From assembly GCA_018669475.1 (NCBI GenBank), contig JABHCC010000209.1:1-64000 (forward strand): a stretch of 64,000 nucleotides of DNA. Reading direction: 5' to 3'. The position numbers and the translations under genes were made by a program. The notes below the pieces were generated by a model. That model saw only the letters and a program-made list of their open reading frames with translations. It searched no databases and was not told where the DNA came from. This DNA is from Bacteroidota bacterium (GTDB taxonomy: Bacteria > Bacteroidota > Bacteroidia > Bacteroidales > UBA12481). The first letter of the stretch is position 1; each line of letters starts with the position of its first letter. Positions 8,945-18,168 of this stretch are shown here, one piece after another.

Positions 8945-10453
8945 TTAAAAACGATTCAAACTGGTTTTTTTACCAAAGGCTTTCCATGCAGATTGCCCAT
9001 TTTGTGAGCTTGAGGGAGCTTTTTGTTGTTGTAAGCGGTACTGGTAGTCAACAAAAGCAACCATAAGTGAGACATCCTGACAAAGGGAATCACAGCTTCT
9101 TTCTTCAAAAAGGCTGGCACTGTTCTTTTCGATAAATCCAGTATCGTAATTACCAATAATAAAATCCGGCGTATCCATAATTCTCTCTAAAAATTGAATT
9201 GAGGTTTTTATTCCGGTAATCTTATACTCATATAAAGCACGCCTCATTCTTTGGATAGCTTCATTTCTTGTTTTACCCCATACAATCAGCTTTGAGATCA
9301 GTGGGTCATAGTAAATTGGGATTTCATATCCTTCATATACATATCCATCCTGTCTTACACCTAGTCCGAGAGGTTCGGTCAGATGCCGAATTTTTCCCGG
9401 GCTGGGCATGAAATTATTGTCAGGATCCTCTGCGTATATCCGGCATTCAATAGCGTGTCCTTTTTGAATCACTTCATCCTGCTTCATTGAGAGTTCTTTT
9501 CCCTCAGCTATCAAGATCTGTTCTTTCACCAGATCGATACCAATTACTCTTTCTGTGATAGGATGTTCAACCTGAAGTCTGGTATTCATTTCCAGAAAAT
9601 AGTAATTCAGGTCATTGTCAACCAGAAATTCTATTGTTCCGGCACCTTCATAATTGACAGATTTAGCAGCAGCTACTGCATGTTTTCCCATTTCATTCCT
9701 GATTTTATCGTTTATCAGGGGTGAAGGGGTTTCTTCTATTACTTTCTGATGCCGGCGCTGCACTGAACACTCTCTTTCACAAAGATGGACCACATTTCCG
9801 TGCTTGTCTGCAATAATCTGAAATTCGATGTGGTGAGGGCCCTCAATATATTTCTCCACATAAACGGTTCCGTCGCCAAATGAAGCCAGTGCTTCTGACC
9901 GGGCTCCCCGTAATGATGGAAGAATGTCTTTTTCTTCCCTAACCAAGCGCATCCCTTTTCCTCCTCCACCAGCAGAAGCTTTCAACATTACAGGCAAGCC
10001 AATGTCGTTTATGGTTTCGAGGGCTATTTTTTCATCCGACAGGTCTTTATTCGTTCCAGGAACCACAGGGACACCAGATTTCATCATGGTTTTACGAGCA
10101 GTAATTTTATCGCCCATGGTTGAAATAACTTTTTCATCGGGTCCAATAAAGATGATGCCTTCTTTTTTGCAGAGGTTTGAAAAGCTTGCATTTTCTGACA
10201 GGAATCCATAACCAGGGTGAATAGCATCAGCACCTGACTGTTTGGCTACTTCGATAATTCTGTTCTGGTTGAGATATGATTCGGCTGATGGGGCTGGCCC
10301 GATATGAAAAGCTTCATCCGCATATCTTACATGCATTGAACTTCTGTCTGCATCTGAATAAACGGCTACAGAGAGGATGCCCATTTCCCGGCAGGATCGC
10401 ATCACCCGAACAGCGATTTCACCACGATTGGCAACGAGTATTTTCTTTATCAT
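8945..10453 (-). CDS. biotin carboxylase subunit of the acyl-CoA carboxylase
   Basis: A 502-residue ATP-grasp enzyme that carboxylates the biotin on the carrier using bicarbonate and ATP. The start MIKKILVANRGEIAVRV is the family signature. ATP-binding loop ASAGGGGKGMR, the ERECSVQRRHQKVIEE segment, and EMNTRLQVEHPITE are all present. The C-terminal extension after about 450 is short and variable. First gene of the carboxylase operon; 116 bases separate its start from the divergent gene at 10570, and a TACCTTTA box resembling a Bacteroidota -7 element lies about 20-30 bases before the ATG on the minus strand. Its use as part of a propionyl-CoA rather than acetyl-CoA carboxylase is inferred from the partner subunit. 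Confidence 0.95.
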   Translation of the reverse strand: MIKKILVANRGEIAVRVMRSCREMGILSVAVYSDADRSSMHVRYADEAFHIGPAPSAESYLNQNRIIEVAKQSGADAIHPGYGFLSENASFSNLCKKEGIIFIGPDEKVISTMGDKITARKTMMKSGVPVVPGTNKDLSDEKIALETINDIGLPVMLKASAGGGGKGMRLVREEKDILPSLRGARSEALASFGDGTVYVEKYIEGPHHIEFQIIADKHGNVVHLCERECSVQRRHQKVIEETPSPLINDKIRNEMGKHAVAAAKSVNYEGAGTIEFLVDNDLNYYFLEMNTRLQVEHPITERVIGIDLVKEQILIAEGKELSMKQDEVIQKGHAIECRIYAEDPDNNFMPSPGKIRHLTEPLGLGVRQDGYVYEGYEIPIYYDPLISKLIVWGKTRNEAIQRMRRALYEYKITGIKTSIQFLERIMDTPDFIIGNYDTGFIEKNSASLFEERSCDSLCQDVSLMVAFVDYQYRLQQQKAPSSSQNGQSAWKAFGKKTSLNRF

Positions 10454-10569
10454 TTCTTCAAACTTAGGTAAAGGTATTGAGGTGGATAAATATATAAATT
10501 TTTATATAGATTCATAAAATACCCCATAATAGTTTTTATATTCGCATTAAACCTACTAAATCAGAAACA

Positions 10570-11463
10570 ATGAATCGTAGTAAAAAGTTTATACTAATCC
10601 TTGGAGTTGCATTATTGAGTTTTTCTGCAATGTTTGCACAGGTGACTTATTCACCATATTATAAGGTAAAAGAAGTTAATGGTACGGTAGATGTTGCCAT
10701 GGAGGAAGTTAAGAAGCAATTGACTGAAAAGGGCTTTGAAGTACTGGGAACTTATCATCCGGAAGGCAAATCAACGATGGGTGTTTTAGTCTTTACTCGG
10801 GATGATTTGAAGAAGGCGGTAATTAGTAACAGGAAAAGAGGCATTCATGCTGCAGTTGTCAGAGTTGGTTTTATTTCAAAAGGAGGTAAAACAACTGTAT
10901 CATTCACTAATCCTGATTATTTTAATTACGCTTATTTACAAGGGGATGCTGGTAAATCAAGTAATCTCCGGAAAATAAATGCAGATGTGAAAGCTGTTTT
11001 CAGATCTATGGGCTCTCTGCGAGGATTTGGTGGTCGTCTGGAGGCTAAGAAGCTGGTAAAGTACAGATATATGGTCGGGATGGAAGGGTTTAAGAATCCT
11101 GTTGAGCTTCAGACTTTCTCGTCATTCAAAACCGGTGTATCGAAGATTCAGAAAGACCTGAAACAAAAAGAGGGTAAAACTCAACTGGTTTATTCTATTG
11201 TTGATGAAAAAAATCAGGTGGCGATATTTGGTATCGGATTGTTGAACAAAGATAAAGGCGAGCCTCATTTTCTACCAATAATTGGTGAGGATCATGTAGC
11301 AGCTATGCCATATGAAATTGTTATGATTGGCAAAGAGGCAACGATGTTGCACGGACGTTTCAGGATTGCTCTGCACTGGCCGGAGCTCACCATGGGGACC
11401 TTTTCTAAGATTATGTCAACTCCGGGAGACATAAAGGATCTTCTCAAAGCGCTGACAGAATAG
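10570..11463 (+). CDS. exported protein with DUF302-like N-terminal domain
   Basis: A 297-residue protein with a signal peptide (basic start, hydrophobic core, cleavage probable after FAQ at about 24), so periplasmic or outer-membrane associated. Residues about 30-140 (VDVAMEEVKKQLTEKGFEVLGTY, then beta-strands) look like the DUF302 fold; the second half (about 160-290) is another alpha/beta region of unknown type. No catalytic motif is recognised. It is monocistronic: a divergent start lies upstream and a perfect 33-bp palindrome follows the stop. The DUF302 comparison is from sequence pattern only. Confidence 0.75.
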   Translation: MNRSKKFILILGVALLSFSAMFAQVTYSPYYKVKEVNGTVDVAMEEVKKQLTEKGFEVLGTYHPEGKSTMGVLVFTRDDLKKAVISNRKRGIHAAVVRVGFISKGGKTTVSFTNPDYFNYAYLQGDAGKSSNLRKINADVKAVFRSMGSLRGFGGRLEAKKLVKYRYMVGMEGFKNPVELQTFSSFKTGVSKIQKDLKQKEGKTQLVYSIVDEKNQVAIFGIGLLNKDKGEPHFLPIIGEDHVAAMPYEIVMIGKEATMLHGRFRIALHWPELTMGTFSKIMSTPGDIKDLLKALTE

Positions 11464-11469
11464 GATCAC

Positions 11470-11557
11470 ACCCCCCCAAAAAGGAACTACCATATTTGGA
11501 ACCGCCAACGCTTCGCGTCGAGATGTTCCAAATATGGTAGTTCCTTTTTGGGGGGGT
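11470..11557. terminator. perfect 33-bp inverted repeat between convergent genes, probable bidirectional terminator
   Basis: The arms 11470-11502 and 11525-11557 are exact reverse complements over 33 bases, with a 22-base loop that itself contains a small hairpin (ACGC-TTC-GCGT). Each arm is C7 A5 followed by a 20-base mixed stem, so on either strand the hairpin is followed by T5 and then G7. It lies between two convergent genes (stops at 11463 and 11573) and could end both transcripts. The arm length and perfection are greater than usual for an intrinsic terminator, so a REP/MITE-like element is a second possibility. Confidence 0.8.
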
Positions 11558-11572
11558 TAGCAATTTGCTTTT

Positions 11573-13945
11573 TTATTCATCGTAGATACTGTCAGCAGGG
11601 TTGAGAATTGCTGCTTTATATGCATGAAAACTAACCGTTATACCAGTAAGAAGAATTGCCAATAATCCCGGCACCAGAAAGACATAAATATTCAGACTGC
11701 TATGGTAGGTGTAGTTGTTTAACCATTTCGCCATGAAATATCCTGCTGTAGGAAATGCTATGATCATGGATACTCCAACCAGAATCATGAATTCTTTCGA
11801 TATGAGTGCAACAATTGCTCTTTCTGTGGCTCCCAAAACCTTCCGGATACCAATTTCTTTAGTTCGTCGCTCAACTGTGAATGAAGCCAGACCAAACAGT
11901 CCTACACAGGCGATAAATATGGCCAGGAAGGTAAATACTGTAAATATGACACCTCTGTTTTTATCAGCGCCGAATTGATCCTCGAAACGATCCGTCAGAA
12001 ATTCATATTCGAATGGATGATTGGGGAATACCTTGTTCCAGCTTACTCCTATAGATTCGAGGGTATTATTAATGTTATCCGGACTTAACTTGATGTACAT
12101 GATAGGGTTTTCGTTTCGATAAAGCCACATAAGTGATTCCACTTCATTGTACATCCCGGTTTGATGATAGTCTTTCATAACTCCAATTACTTCAGCCCTG
12201 ATGGTGTTGTCATCCCCAAGTTCCACCTTCTTGCCTAAGGGTTCATCCCAGGCGAAACGATTTGCAAGAGTTTGATTTACTATAACGCCCAGAAGGGTAT
12301 CTGCAGGTCGGTCAGGAGAGAAATCCCTGCCTTCAATAATCTCTATACCCATCGTCTCAGCAAAATCATGATCCACAACATTGAAATTAACACCCCTTTG
12401 GGCCATGCCTTCACTGGTTTCAATATTAAATATGGTTTTAGAAGATCCTTCGCCTATTCTGCCATTTGTATTAGAGACATATTTTATTTGTGGATTGGAT
12501 ATAAGTTGTTCCTTTAGAACCGACATTTTAGCTACTTGTTCATTATTAGGAAGCTGCAAGCTAATTACCTCCTCCATATCCCATCCACGATCTTTGTCTC
12601 GCAAGAAATTCAATTGATTGTATACGACTATGGTGCAAACAATCATCGCTATTGACAGGGAAAACTGAATTACAACGAGAATTTTTCTTAACCAGGTACC
12701 TTTTTTTCCTGAATTTGATTCACCACTAATTGCCACTGCGGGTGAGAATCGTGATAGGTAAAAAGCCGGATAGCTACCTCCGATTATCCCAACAAGAATA
12801 ACCAGACCAATCAAACTGAAGAGTATTATTGGACTATAAATAACATCCAGTCCAAAGTTCTTGCCTGCCAGATGATTGAAACTTGGCAGCAATAATCCCA
12901 TGAGAACTGTACTCAATATCAGGGAAATAAGAGTCAGGCTTATTGATTCAGTGAGAAATTGTAAAATTAATGCTCCTCGTCCGGAGCCGACTACTTTACG
13001 CAGTCCAACTTCTTTGGCTCTTTTAGCTGAACGAGCGGTGGCAAGATTCATATAATTCATTACCGCAATTAGAATCAGGAACAGAGCTACGAGAGCGAAA
13101 ATGTACACATATATTATGCTACCAGTTGGCTCAGGTTCCTGGGCATTATCCGAATATAAATGAATCTTGGTTATTGGAATTAATTCGTATTCAATGGTGA
13201 TTCCAATAGCCTCAAAAATTGTAGCCATGTATTTCTCATACATCTCCTGAATCTTCACTTCAAATGCATTCACATCTACATTATCGGGGAACAGCAGATA
13301 GGTGAAAACTCCGAAATTACCCCAGGTACCAAACTCCTGAGGCAGACTTAAACGGGATACCAGGGCATCAAAGCGAAAATGTGAATGTCGGGGGACATCT
13401 TCGATGACCCCGGTAACCTCGTAAAAAGTATCGCCTGACTTCATTGATTGACCTATTGGGTTACTTTTCCCAAAATATTTTAAGGCAATTGTTTGAGTCA
13501 GAACAATATCGTTGGGCCGGCTTAAGCTTTGCTCTGCCGATCCATGAATAAAATTATAACTGAAAATATCGAATACTGTTGTGTCAGCAAAGAAGAAATT
13601 TTCTTCAAAATTTTCTATATCATCAACAGAGAAAAGGGCCCTGCCGAAATCGATAAACCGGGTTACGTTCTCCACCTCAGGGTAATCAAGTTTTACCTGA
13701 TCTGCGAAGGGAGACTGGGCCACAATCCAGGTAAATTCATCGTCTGTTTCTGTGATATGAGATTGAACTCTGTAAATTCTATCTGATTTTTCGTGGTAAC
13801 GATCGTATGATAGCTCATCAGCAATATATAGAATTAGAAAAAGTGCACTGGTAAGCCCAAGAGTCAGTCCAAGGACATTAAGAACGCTATATCCGATACT
13901 TTTTGAAATATTTCGGAGAGCGGTTTTCAGAAGGTTTTTGAACAT
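11573..13945 (-). CDS. ABC transporter permease, FtsX/MacB type
   Basis: A 790-residue permease of the Bacteroidota FtsX-like class. An N-terminal helix (about 20-42) is followed by a large MacB-type periplasmic domain, then a three-helix FtsX core (about 275-400), a second helix and periplasmic domain (about 425-660), and a second FtsX core (about 670-785) with the typical RRTKEIGIRKVLGA motif; the first core has KRAKEVGLRKVVGS. It is the usual length for the class. No ATPase gene lies beside it, so it must pair with a MacB/LolD-like ATPase encoded elsewhere. Likely role: mechanotransmission export of a small molecule, peptide or lipoprotein; substrate unknown. Confidence 0.92.
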   Translation of the reverse strand: MFKNLLKTALRNISKSIGYSVLNVLGLTLGLTSALFLILYIADELSYDRYHEKSDRIYRVQSHITETDDEFTWIVAQSPFADQVKLDYPEVENVTRFIDFGRALFSVDDIENFEENFFFADTTVFDIFSYNFIHGSAEQSLSRPNDIVLTQTIALKYFGKSNPIGQSMKSGDTFYEVTGVIEDVPRHSHFRFDALVSRLSLPQEFGTWGNFGVFTYLLFPDNVDVNAFEVKIQEMYEKYMATIFEAIGITIEYELIPITKIHLYSDNAQEPEPTGSIIYVYIFALVALFLILIAVMNYMNLATARSAKRAKEVGLRKVVGSGRGALILQFLTESISLTLISLILSTVLMGLLLPSFNHLAGKNFGLDVIYSPIILFSLIGLVILVGIIGGSYPAFYLSRFSPAVAISGESNSGKKGTWLRKILVVIQFSLSIAMIVCTIVVYNQLNFLRDKDRGWDMEEVISLQLPNNEQVAKMSVLKEQLISNPQIKYVSNTNGRIGEGSSKTIFNIETSEGMAQRGVNFNVVDHDFAETMGIEIIEGRDFSPDRPADTLLGVIVNQTLANRFAWDEPLGKKVELGDDNTIRAEVIGVMKDYHQTGMYNEVESLMWLYRNENPIMYIKLSPDNINNTLESIGVSWNKVFPNHPFEYEFLTDRFEDQFGADKNRGVIFTVFTFLAIFIACVGLFGLASFTVERRTKEIGIRKVLGATERAIVALISKEFMILVGVSMIIAFPTAGYFMAKWLNNYTYHSSLNIYVFLVPGLLAILLTGITVSFHAYKAAILNPADSIYDE

Positions 13946-14056
13946 AATCTGTTAAATTAATGACTGTAAATAGTAAGACTATGTTTTTGTAAAATAGTTA
14001 CAATATCAGCAGCCTGAATATTATTTGTATTTTTATAATACCTAAAAATCATTACC

Positions 14057-17050
14057 ATGAAAAATCCCTTTATTGTTTTAGTAATATCAATGTTGCTTTT
14101 AACAAATTATCTGGAGGCTCAGACAACAGATGATTCAGGACATACATTTAACAATTACTATGAAGATGAATATCTGAACCATGTAGCTTTTCCTATCGGA
14201 GGTATTGGGGCAGGGATGCTATGCATAGAAGGCTCAGGAGCATGGTCTCATTTTTCGATTCGGAACAAGCCAGATGTGTTTAATGAACCACTATGTTTTG
14301 CAGCAATTCATGTGAAAGGCCAGGAAAATGGCACGAAATTATTGCAGGGACCTGTCCCAAAAAGAAAGGTATTTGGTGGTCCTGGAACTGGTAATGGTAA
14401 AAGAGAGCGTTCATTTGGCTTGCCCCGCTTTGATGAGGCTCGTTTTTTAGCCCGATTTCCTTTCGCCGAAATTGAATTGATTGACCAGGATATTCCTTTG
14501 GATATAAAACTTACAGGATGGAGCCCTTTCACACCGGGAGATGAGGATAATTCAAGTTTACCAGTTGGAGCTGTCGAATACAGTTTTCATAACCCGGGGG
14601 ATGTTGTTATTGAGGCCGTGTTCAGTTGGAATACTACTCAGATTATTGCCTTGAATAGCAATAATGAGATTCAGGCTTTCAATAATGGGATTAAGCATTA
14701 TCAAGCCGGTTCTGAAGATCAGCCGGAGAATGAATCCTGGTTTGCTGTTTGGGTTGATGATCCTGAAACGACAGTAGATTATTGCTGGTTCAGAGGAGGG
14801 TGGTTTGATGCTCTTACCATGGCCTGGAAGCAGATTGAATCGGGTGAATTGATTCAGGATGATCCGAAGGGGAAGAATCCTCCGGGAGCTTCTTTTTTCG
14901 TACCAATAAGATTGGAGCCAGGGGAAACCCGTGTGATACCCCTCAAGTTTTGTTGGTATGTGCCTCAAACAAATCTGACTGTTGGTGCCTCTGCAAAACC
15001 ACAGGGACCAGCTTTCAGTAAGAGTCCCTCAGGAGGAGCTGCATCAGGTCAGCAGGAAGTGACCGGGTTCAAGGGAAGCGGATTAATCAATTCTTATGAT
15101 CCACTTGGGGATGGACAAACCGGGGTTCTTACTTCAAAAGAGTTTATTATCGAAAAGCAATTAATCCGATTTCTGATAGGTGGGGGAGCACAAAAAGGGC
15201 TTACATGTGTCAATCTTCTGATTAATGATGAAGTTATTTACTCAAGTACGGGAAATAATGATGAGCATCTTGACTGGGAAGAATGGGATGTTACGGAATA
15301 TGCAGGTCAAATGGCCAGGATTCAGATCGTTGATAAGGTCACAGGTGCATGGGGACATATAAATGTTGATCATCTTGTCATGGTCAATAAGGCAGAGGGC
15401 AGAAAGCAGAAGGTCGAAGTTGTAGTTTTTGAGGATTTTGAGCAGGGCCAGGAGGGGTGGGTCTTATCTGATACTCCCGAAGATGAAGAACCCTGCTGCG
15501 AAGATGGGGAAGAATGTTGTGAGGAGAGTCCATTTTATAAGCCCTGGTATGCCGGAAGATTTAAGTCTGTTGATGCTGTAGCCAAATACTGGAATATTCA
15601 TTATGAAGATTTGCGTCGGACATCAGCTTTGTTCAGGGATGCAATTTATGCCAGTACATTACCTCAGGAGGTAATGGAAGCTGTTACTGCAAATCTTACA
15701 ATATTGAAATCGCCAACTGTTTTACGTCAGACCGATGGTAAATTATGGGCATGGGAAGGCTGCAGTGATAATTCTGGCTGTTGTTCGGGTAGCTGCACTC
15801 ATGTCTGGAATTATGCACAGGCAATTTGTCATCTCTTCCCGGCTCTGGAGAGAAGCTTACGTGAAACAGAGTTTTTTATAAGCCAGGATGAACGAGGACA
15901 TCAGACCTTTAGGTCGAGATTGCCTATCTCACCTGTGCTTCACAGTTACCATGCAGCTTCAGATGGTCAGTTGGGTGGGATCATGAAGGTTCACAGAGAA
16001 TGGAGAATCAGTGGTGACACCAACTGGTTAAAAGCAATCTATCCATCTGTTAAACAAAGTCTTGATTTTTGCATGTCTGCCTGGGATCCCGGTCAACAAG
16101 GTGTATTGACTGAACCCCACCATAATACATATGATATTGAGTTCTGGGGCCCGGATGGAATGTGTAGCAGCTTCTATCTAGGTGCTCTGACAGCTTTCCT
16201 TGAAATGAGCAAAGCCCTGAACGAGCCTGCTCAGGTATATTTGGATATACTGAAACGAGGGAAAAAATATATGGAGAGCGAGTTATACGATGGAGAGTAT
16301 TACATACAAAAAATTCAATGGACTGGCCTCGCAGCCAATGATCCCACTGATCTGACTGAGGAGCAGAAAAAGCGAATGAATGATGAAGAATTAGTAAGAT
16401 TATTGGATGAAGGCCCAAAGTATCAATATGGCACAGGATGCCTGTCGGATGGGATACTTGGTATGTGGATGGCAACAGTTTGCGGTTTGGATGAGGTTCT
16501 GGATACTGATCAGGTCACATCTCATTTGAAATCTATACATAAATATAATCTGAAGTGGGATTTGAGTGATCATGTCAATCCTCAGAGACCCTCTTTTGCC
16601 TGCTCTGATGATGGAGGTCTTCTTCTTTGCTCATGGCCAAAAGGAGGTGCTTTAAGTTTGCCTTTTGTTTATAGCAATGAGGTATGGACCGGTATTGAAT
16701 ATCAGGTAGCCAGTCATTTGATGTTTAAAGGTGAAATCCAAAGGGGCCTGGATATTGTTCAGGCCTGCCGGATCAGATATGACGGAAGAATACGTAATCC
16801 ATTCAATGAATATGAATGCGGACACTGGTATGCGAGAGCAATGTCTAGTTATGGGCTGATTGAAGGGTTGACTGGGATACGTTTTGATGCTGTAGACGGC
16901 ACCTTATATATTCAGTCGAGAATTGGACAGGATTTTGTGAGCTTTCTGTCAACTGAGACTGGGTTTGCCAATGTAGGCTTGAGAAATGGTGAACCTTTCA
17001 TTGATGTGAAATGGGGACATATCCCGGTCAGGAAAATTGTTAATCTCTAA
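14057..17050 (+). CDS. GH116-family glycoside hydrolase with an inserted binding-type domain
   Basis: A 997-residue exported enzyme (signal peptide, cleavage probable after LEAQ at 22) related to GBA2-type beta-glucosidases/glucosylceramidases. The N-terminal beta domain begins AFPIGGIGAGM. The catalytic alpha/alpha barrel (about 525-990) contains WAWEG with Glu567 as candidate nucleophile, the HVWNYAQA motif, and NTYDIEFWG with Asp693 as candidate acid/base. Residues about 335-445 are an inserted beta-sandwich resembling the binding module found in some GH32-like proteins (IGGGAQKGL, EEWDVTEYAGQ, WGHINVD). A cysteine cluster (two CC pairs within about 475-490) follows. The activity is probably on a beta-linked glucoside or xyloside; substrate not shown by sequence. 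Confidence 0.88.
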   Translation: MKNPFIVLVISMLLLTNYLEAQTTDDSGHTFNNYYEDEYLNHVAFPIGGIGAGMLCIEGSGAWSHFSIRNKPDVFNEPLCFAAIHVKGQENGTKLLQGPVPKRKVFGGPGTGNGKRERSFGLPRFDEARFLARFPFAEIELIDQDIPLDIKLTGWSPFTPGDEDNSSLPVGAVEYSFHNPGDVVIEAVFSWNTTQIIALNSNNEIQAFNNGIKHYQAGSEDQPENESWFAVWVDDPETTVDYCWFRGGWFDALTMAWKQIESGELIQDDPKGKNPPGASFFVPIRLEPGETRVIPLKFCWYVPQTNLTVGASAKPQGPAFSKSPSGGAASGQQEVTGFKGSGLINSYDPLGDGQTGVLTSKEFIIEKQLIRFLIGGGAQKGLTCVNLLINDEVIYSSTGNNDEHLDWEEWDVTEYAGQMARIQIVDKVTGAWGHINVDHLVMVNKAEGRKQKVEVVVFEDFEQGQEGWVLSDTPEDEEPCCEDGEECCEESPFYKPWYAGRFKSVDAVAKYWNIHYEDLRRTSALFRDAIYASTLPQEVMEAVTANLTILKSPTVLRQTDGKLWAWEGCSDNSGCCSGSCTHVWNYAQAICHLFPALERSLRETEFFISQDERGHQTFRSRLPISPVLHSYHAASDGQLGGIMKVHREWRISGDTNWLKAIYPSVKQSLDFCMSAWDPGQQGVLTEPHHNTYDIEFWGPDGMCSSFYLGALTAFLEMSKALNEPAQVYLDILKRGKKYMESELYDGEYYIQKIQWTGLAANDPTDLTEEQKKRMNDEELVRLLDEGPKYQYGTGCLSDGILGMWMATVCGLDEVLDTDQVTSHLKSIHKYNLKWDLSDHVNPQRPSFACSDDGGLLLCSWPKGGALSLPFVYSNEVWTGIEYQVASHLMFKGEIQRGLDIVQACRIRYDGRIRNPFNEYECGHWYARAMSSYGLIEGLTGIRFDAVDGTLYIQSRIGQDFVSFLSTETGFANVGLRNGEPFIDVKWGHIPVRKIVNL

Positions 17051-17073
17051 GCAGTGAAAAGACTGAAAATATC

Positions 17074-18054
17074 TTATTGAAAAATACCAATTGTTCCTCC
17101 TGTATGCCAGAATAGTACTTTATCATCAGGCTTCAACAGGCCTTTCATATAATAATCTATTACGGCAGCAGCAGCCTTTGCTGAATAAGTTTGGTCGAGT
17201 AGAATTCCTGTTTTCATAGCAAATAATTTCTCTGCCTCAATTGAGGCAGTACTGGGTATTCCATAGCCCTCACCTATATATTGGGTATCGACCTCTATGT
17301 CTTTTGTTGTTACAGGATGAGACATCTCAATACGTTTTTCAATTGGCCGTACAGCTTGAAGAACAGATGCCTGTAATTCCTTCACAGAACTATCCACACT
17401 AATTCCGATAATTCTGGCCTTTAATCCAAAAAGCTTTTTGCCAAGAACAAGTCCCCCTTGTGTCCCTCCGGATGAGCTTGCATGAAAAATATGATCGAAT
17501 TCAACGTCCAGTTCTTCTTCCTGCTTTTTCAATTCCTGAACAGCATTCACGAATCCAAGAGTTCCGAATTCATCTGATGCTCCCAGAGGTATTATATAGA
17601 CTTTTCTCCCTTCCTGCTCAAGTGAGCTCTTTAATTCCAACATTTTGGGCATTCTTTCAGAGCGATCTCTGACAGCATGAATTTCTACTCCAAGTTTTCG
17701 GTTTACCAAAAAGTTTGCCACGGGAGGATCAGGAAATTCTCCATTTAGGACCAGGATAACTTTCAAGCCCAATTGCACTGCTGTTTGGGCTGTAGTTCTT
17801 GCATGATTGGATTGCATGCCACCAGTGGTGATTATGGTATCAGCGCCCTGCTTCAATGCTTCGGCAAAGGTATACTCTAGTTTTCGCAGTTTATTACCCC
17901 AGACCAATGGGCCTATGAAATCATCTCTTTTACAGTACAATCCTGAAATTTCAGTAATTGTATCCAGGGAAAGAGATAATCTATGTATTGGTGTGTTTAG
18001 TGGTGCTAAGTGGGTGGTTTTAATTGAATTAAAGGCGTGGATGCTTTTTTTCAT
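17074..18054 (-). CDS. PLP-dependent D-cysteine desulfhydrase / ACC deaminase family protein
   Basis: A 326-residue fold-type II PLP enzyme of the DcyD/ACC-deaminase group, acting in the cytoplasm. The PLP lysine is in the motif GNKLRKLEY (about residues 52-60), followed by ITTGGMQSNHARTTA, which binds substrate carboxylate, and a phosphate-binding SSSGGTQGG loop near 193-201. DcyD converts D-cysteine to pyruvate, sulfide and ammonia; ACC deaminase opens 1-aminocyclopropane-1-carboxylate, and the two cannot be separated safely here. Length fits. It is convergent with the GH116 gene and appears to be a single-gene unit. Confidence 0.88.
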   Translation of the reverse strand: MKKSIHAFNSIKTTHLAPLNTPIHRLSLSLDTITEISGLYCKRDDFIGPLVWGNKLRKLEYTFAEALKQGADTIITTGGMQSNHARTTAQTAVQLGLKVILVLNGEFPDPPVANFLVNRKLGVEIHAVRDRSERMPKMLELKSSLEQEGRKVYIIPLGASDEFGTLGFVNAVQELKKQEEELDVEFDHIFHASSSGGTQGGLVLGKKLFGLKARIIGISVDSSVKELQASVLQAVRPIEKRIEMSHPVTTKDIEVDTQYIGEGYGIPSTASIEAEKLFAMKTGILLDQTYSAKAAAAVIDYYMKGLLKPDDKVLFWHTGGTIGIFQ

Positions 18055-18117
18055 AATAAATAAAGATACTTTTTTTACATAATCAGATTACTATGTTGTT
18101 TAAAATATTTTTACTCA

Positions 18118-18148
18118 TTTGAATTCATAATATTTCGACTTAGCTTTA
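18118..18148 (+). promoter_or_regulatory. probable Bacteroidota-type promoter of the T9SS cargo gene
   Basis: TTTG at 18118-18121 and TAGCTTTA at 18141-18148 are separated by 19 bases, matching the -33 TTTG / -7 TAnnTTTG consensus except for the last base. The predicted start of transcription lies about 15 bases before the ATG at 18169. Confidence 0.55.
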
Positions 18149-18168
18149 CTGTACAAACACAAACCTTA

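Noticed and set aside
11470-11557. Palindrome as the two ends of an insertion sequence
   Set aside because: Only 22 bases lie between the arms and there is no transposase; terminator or REP-like element is more likely.
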